Positions 61,266-64,000 of a DNA stretch of 64,000 bases are shown piece after piece; the first letter of the stretch is position 1; each line of letters begins with the position of its first letter. This stretch comes from Chryseobacterium sp. FH1 (lineage in GTDB: Bacteria; Bacteroidota; Bacteroidia; Flavobacteriales; Weeksellaceae). The notes beneath the pieces were generated by a model. That model ran no database searches, was not told the origin of the DNA, and was given only the letters and a program-made list of their open reading frames with translations. Made by a program: the position numbers and the translations under genes. Where the stretch lies: NCBI RefSeq assembly GCF_000735135.1, contig NZ_JPLZ01000007.1:186001-250000 (forward strand). The letters run 5' to 3'.

Positions 61266-62059
61266 TTAATCTCTGTCTTTTTGTAATTGGCAGGAACGGA
61301 ATAAGGCGTATCCATACGGGAAAAATCAAATTTCGTATTTTCAATTAATATTTCGTCGGTTTTGTTGGCTTTTATAATTATTTTAACACTTTTCGGGAAG
61401 CTCTCATTGTTGATGATTTCTCTATTGGAATAAGTGATATCTAATTGGTCATTGTTCGCTAGATTCGTCATCAAAACGTGACTTAAATTAAAACTTTGAT
61501 CGTAATCTAGAGAGATTTTGTACTCGCTGGTTCTCCCGTTTTCAGTAATTTTTTGATTCTTTTTCGAAGTTAGATTAAAACCCAGATCATTTTGAGTCAA
61601 GTTGTAATCGCTTTCTGAAACTGGAATGAAGGTTTTTCCTAAAAGCAGATTTTGCAAAGCGTTGTAATCAATGAAATTGACATTCAATAATTTGTTGAGA
61701 TAACCGAAATCCGAATCGATGTAACTTTTGTCCAGCTTGTAATAGCCTTTGATGCCTTCTGGCGTTGCAATACCTCTTGCTGCTTGCAGGATGACCGCAG
61801 TTAAGTTCATCCAGACTTTTTGTCCGTTTTCAACATAGATCACTGCATCCAAAGTGGGAATGAAGGAACCTGTTTTTGCGTCGATCTTACTATTGATTTT
61901 CACCGCGTCGAAACTTGATTTTTTATCAATTGCAGAAAAGAATTCGGCATTGTTGGAAATCGGAGTGTTGTTTGCGACCGGCGTTGGAGCTTGTGTTTTG
62001 TTGACTTTACAAGAGGTTACGACCAAAGCCGAAAGTATGATCAGAATGTATTTTTGCAT
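61262..62059 (-). CDS. DUF4292 lipoprotein
   Basis: The 265-residue lipoprotein (MQKYILIILSALVVTSC, Cys at 17) matches DUF4292, an outer-membrane-associated family resembling the LolA/LolB lipoprotein-carrier fold: SFDAVKINSKIDAKTGSFIP, VWMNLTAVILQAARGIATPE and YKISLDYDQSFNLSHVLM. It is the first gene of the six-gene unit with envC-like, tatA, DUF4254, lipoprotein and ribA. A role in lipoprotein or envelope traffic is plausible by fold only. Confidence 0.87.
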   Translation of the reverse strand: MQKYILIILSALVVTSCKVNKTQAPTPVANNTPISNNAEFFSAIDKKSSFDAVKINSKIDAKTGSFIPTLDAVIYVENGQKVWMNLTAVILQAARGIATPEGIKGYYKLDKSYIDSDFGYLNKLLNVNFIDYNALQNLLLGKTFIPVSESDYNLTQNDLGFNLTSKKNQKITENGRTSEYKISLDYDQSFNLSHVLMTNLANNDQLDITYSNREIINNESFPKSVKIIIKANKTDEILIENTKFDFSRMDTPYSVPANYKKTEIK

Positions 62060-62132
62060 AATTTTTTTTCGATGAAACTTACAATATTAACGCCAAAAAT
62101 AAACTTATATTTTGACTTAGGTATCTAAAAAA

Positions 62133-62165
62133 AACTTTGTCAAAGTTCAGAACCTTGACAAAGTT
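62133..62165 (-). terminator. Terminator after the sugar nucleotidyltransferase gene
   Basis: AACTTTGTCAA and TTGACAAAGTT arms with an inner AGGTT-type pairing, 20 bp beyond the stop at 62186. Confidence 0.8.
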
Positions 62166-62185
62166 GATATTTATTTAAATTAAAA

Positions 62186-63205
62186 TTAATCTTTCGAAAC
62201 GAAATCTAAAACCGAGAAATCACCCAAAGAAATTTCTCTCGCGACTCCAAAATATTGTGCCGAGTTGCCAATCATAGAATTGCTTAGATTCCCATGGTCA
62301 ATCATCGTATTTTCTTGGATCAATGAATTATCGATATTAGAATTGATGACAACAGTGTTGTTCCCAAGAGAAACATTAGGACCGATTTTAGAGTTTAAAA
62401 TCTTCACATTTTCCCCGATGAAACATGGTGGGATGATCATGCAATTTTCAATATTAGCCGATTCTGGGAATTTGGACATATTTTCTTTCTCGTATTGTAA
62501 AATCTTGCTGTTTGTTTCAACTGTTGCGTTTTTATTTCCGCAATCCATCCAATCATCTACTTTTCCAAGAGAGAATTTTGAGCCTTTTGACCTAAGATTT
62601 TCAAGAGCTGTTGTCAGTTGGAATTCACCACCTTCGGTAATATTATTTCCAATAATATGATCTATTTCCGCTATCAACTTCTCAGCTGAATTAAAATAAT
62701 AAATTCCGATGATGGCAAGGTCAGAAACGAATTCTTTTGGTTTTTCCACAAAATCTGTGATGAAACCATAATCATCCAATTTTACAACACCGAAAGCCGA
62801 AGGGTCTTCCACTTTTTTCACCCAGATCACACCGTCCGCATTGGTATCAAGATGGAAATCTGCACGGAAAAGTGTATCAGCAAACGCAATAATCACTGGT
62901 CCACTCATACTTTCTCTTGCGCAATTGATTGCGTGAGCTGTTCCCAAAGGTTCGGTCTGAGCATAGATTGTTCCTTTTGCCCCCAGATTTTCAGCAACTT
63001 TGATTAATGAAGCTTCTACTTCTGCCCCAAAATCTCCTATAATGAATGCGATTTCTTCAATTGGTTGATTTGCAACTTTTGCAATATCTTCTACCAATCT
63101 TTGAACGATTGGTTTTCCTCCGATTGGAATCAACGGTTTTGGAACTGTCAATGTGTGAGGCCTAAGTCTGGAGCCACGTCCAGCCATTGGAACTATTATT
63201 TTCAT
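62186..63205 (-). CDS. Sugar-phosphate nucleotidyltransferase
   Basis: The 339-residue protein activates a sugar phosphate, probably glucose-1-P or mannose-1-P, to an NDP-sugar. It has MKIIVPMAGRGSRLRPHTLT and VPKPLIPIGGKPIVQ at the N-terminus, a GxGxRL-type signature with the catalytic Lys, and IAFADTLF for the metal Asp. The C-terminal 80 residues have left-handed beta-helix repeats (IGPNVSLGNNTVVINSNIDN). The product could feed LPS or capsule biosynthesis with the downstream-encoded flippase context. Confidence 0.9.
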   Translation of the reverse strand: MKIIVPMAGRGSRLRPHTLTVPKPLIPIGGKPIVQRLVEDIAKVANQPIEEIAFIIGDFGAEVEASLIKVAENLGAKGTIYAQTEPLGTAHAINCARESMSGPVIIAFADTLFRADFHLDTNADGVIWVKKVEDPSAFGVVKLDDYGFITDFVEKPKEFVSDLAIIGIYYFNSAEKLIAEIDHIIGNNITEGGEFQLTTALENLRSKGSKFSLGKVDDWMDCGNKNATVETNSKILQYEKENMSKFPESANIENCMIIPPCFIGENVKILNSKIGPNVSLGNNTVVINSNIDNSLIQENTMIDHGNLSNSMIGNSAQYFGVAREISLGDFSVLDFVSKD

Positions 63206-63247
63206 ACTTTTATTATTTTGTGGGGTTATTGGTTATTAGTTATATTG

Positions 63248-64000
63248 TTAATTATTTATACCCAATTTGTTTAAAATCTTTTTGGGAATTAGTTTCTCTG
63301 AAATTATTAAAATGGTTGCCAAAAATATAAATATAAGGTTACCTATCCAAATGTTTTGTTTTAAATATTGATAACATATCAAAGATGCCAACATTGTTAT
63401 GAGAATGACAATTGAGTTTTTATAAATATTGTATGGAACCGGATATTTGTATTGTCCCCAAATATACGATATCACCATCATAGCAAAATAACTGCCAATC
63501 GTGGCCCAGGTTGAAGCCCAATATCCGTATGTGGGAATAAAATAAAAATTAATAATTATGGTTATCAAAACACCAATTCCTGAGATGTAGGCACCAATAA
63601 TTGTTTTATCGGTCAATTTGTACCAAATCGAAAGATTGAGATAGATTCCTATAAATAAACTCGCAAAAAATAAAATAGGAAGAATCGAAATTCCCTCGTA
63701 ATATTCCGGATTGTTGATGTAAACTTTGGCAATCCAGTCCAAATTAACAGATAAGAATAAGACAATCAAACAATTGATGGCGATGAAAATGTCCATCAAT
63801 TTCACATACATTTCTTTTGCGTTCGCATTCTTCGAATTGCTGAAAAAGAATGGTTCGATCCCCAAAGAGTAGGCTTGTCTGAACAAAATTACAAACGTCA
63901 CCACTTTCGCAACACCGCCGTAAACGCCCAGTTCGTGTCTTCCGATTTCGTCCGGCAAAAGGAATTTGAGAAACTGTCTATCAAAGGTTTCATTAATGAT
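63248..64000 (-). CDS. Polysaccharide flippase (MATE/Wzx-like), cut by the right edge
   Basis: The frame is open at the right edge, so this is the C-terminal 250 residues of a longer membrane protein. Several hydrophobic helices are visible, with DRQFLKFLLPDEIGRHELGV at the visible N-terminus, a sequence typical of oligosaccharide flippases (NETxDRxxLxxxLP...ExGxY). The gene is upstream of the nucleotidyltransferase in the same direction, and both fit O-antigen or capsule export. The start lies outside the window. Confidence 0.85.
   Translation of the reverse strand: MINETFDRQFLKFLLPDEIGRHELGVYGGVAKVVTFVILFRQAYSLGIEPFFFSNSKNANAKEMYVKLMDIFIAINCLIVLFLSVNLDWIAKVYINNPEYYEGISILPILFFASLFIGIYLNLSIWYKLTDKTIIGAYISGIGVLITIIINFYFIPTYGYWASTWATIGSYFAMMVISYIWGQYKYPVPYNIYKNSIVILITMLASLICYQYLKQNIWIGNLIFIFLATILIISEKLIPKKILNKLGINN

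Noticed and set aside
1-64000. tRNA, rRNA, CRISPR, prophage or transposase genes
   Set aside because: I looked for cloverleaf ends, rRNA-like conserved segments, regular spacer arrays and transposase or integrase motifs and saw none; a dedicated scan would be needed to exclude a divergent tRNA.

Overview
The window looks like a core chromosomal segment from a member of Bacteroidota, class Flavobacteriia, most likely Chryseobacterium or a close Weeksellaceae relative. I infer this from the gene families: PorX of the type IX secretion system (T9SS), T9SS C-terminal sorting tails, BshA for bacillithiol, a three-gene sdhCAB locus, DUF2851, DUF4254 and DUF4292 proteins, many short SxxC lipoproteins, and a class A2-type beta-lactamase. 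Promoters also fit: TTTG...TAnnTTTG boxes sit upstream of both HU genes, sdhCAB and a B12 receptor gene, and start codons generally lack Shine-Dalgarno sequences. The DNA is AT-rich by eye. I found no rRNA, tRNA, CRISPR array, prophage or transposase.

Left part (1-23 kb): a cut gene end, a 1-Cys peroxiredoxin, a GH3 beta-N-acetylhexosaminidase, bshA, a DUF2851/PspC pair, the sdhCAB operon, rpoN, an M13 metallopeptidase, a decayed toxin-antitoxin pair, asnS, a CDP-alcohol phosphatidyltransferase, rpsP-rimM, a photolyase and a nitroreductase. Several families of palindromic intergenic repeats lie between these genes.

Middle (23-45 kb): a GreA-like factor; a cluster of class A beta-lactamase, serine hydrolase and alpha/beta hydrolase next to trmD; an NDH-2 dehydrogenase; and a vitamin B12 uptake locus made of a cobalamin riboswitch, a BtuB-like TonB receptor and a BtuG-like beta-propeller lipoprotein. 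Then mutY is divergent from an HU gene, which is followed by a 30-residue basic peptide gene and rng. A T9SS-exported putative lipase, small lipoproteins (one interrupted by a stop codon), a Crp/Fnr regulator and porX follow. A HigB/HigA-type toxin-antitoxin module flanked by a perfect 41-bp direct repeat separates porX from a membrane protein with an L7/L12-like domain and from xth.

Right part (45-64 kb): a TRIC-family channel, a gingipain-type C25 protease with a T9SS tail, a TPR protein, uvrC, a cupin-like protein, sbcD-sbcC, panD with a UPF0104 membrane protein, and a second HU gene. A compact six-gene leftward operon follows: DUF4292 lipoprotein, EnvC-like factor, tatA, DUF4254, lipoprotein, ribA. 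The window ends in a sugar nucleotidyltransferase and a flippase cut by the right edge.

Most of the window is ordinary housekeeping DNA. The parts most worth a second look are the direct-repeat-flanked toxin-antitoxin module, the conserved-loop/variable-stem hairpins near 19.9 and 20.9-21.0 kb, the three phased ACGAAC boxes upstream of porX, the riboswitch-btuB-btuG locus, the tiny basic peptide gene before rng, and two loci with inactivating lesions.
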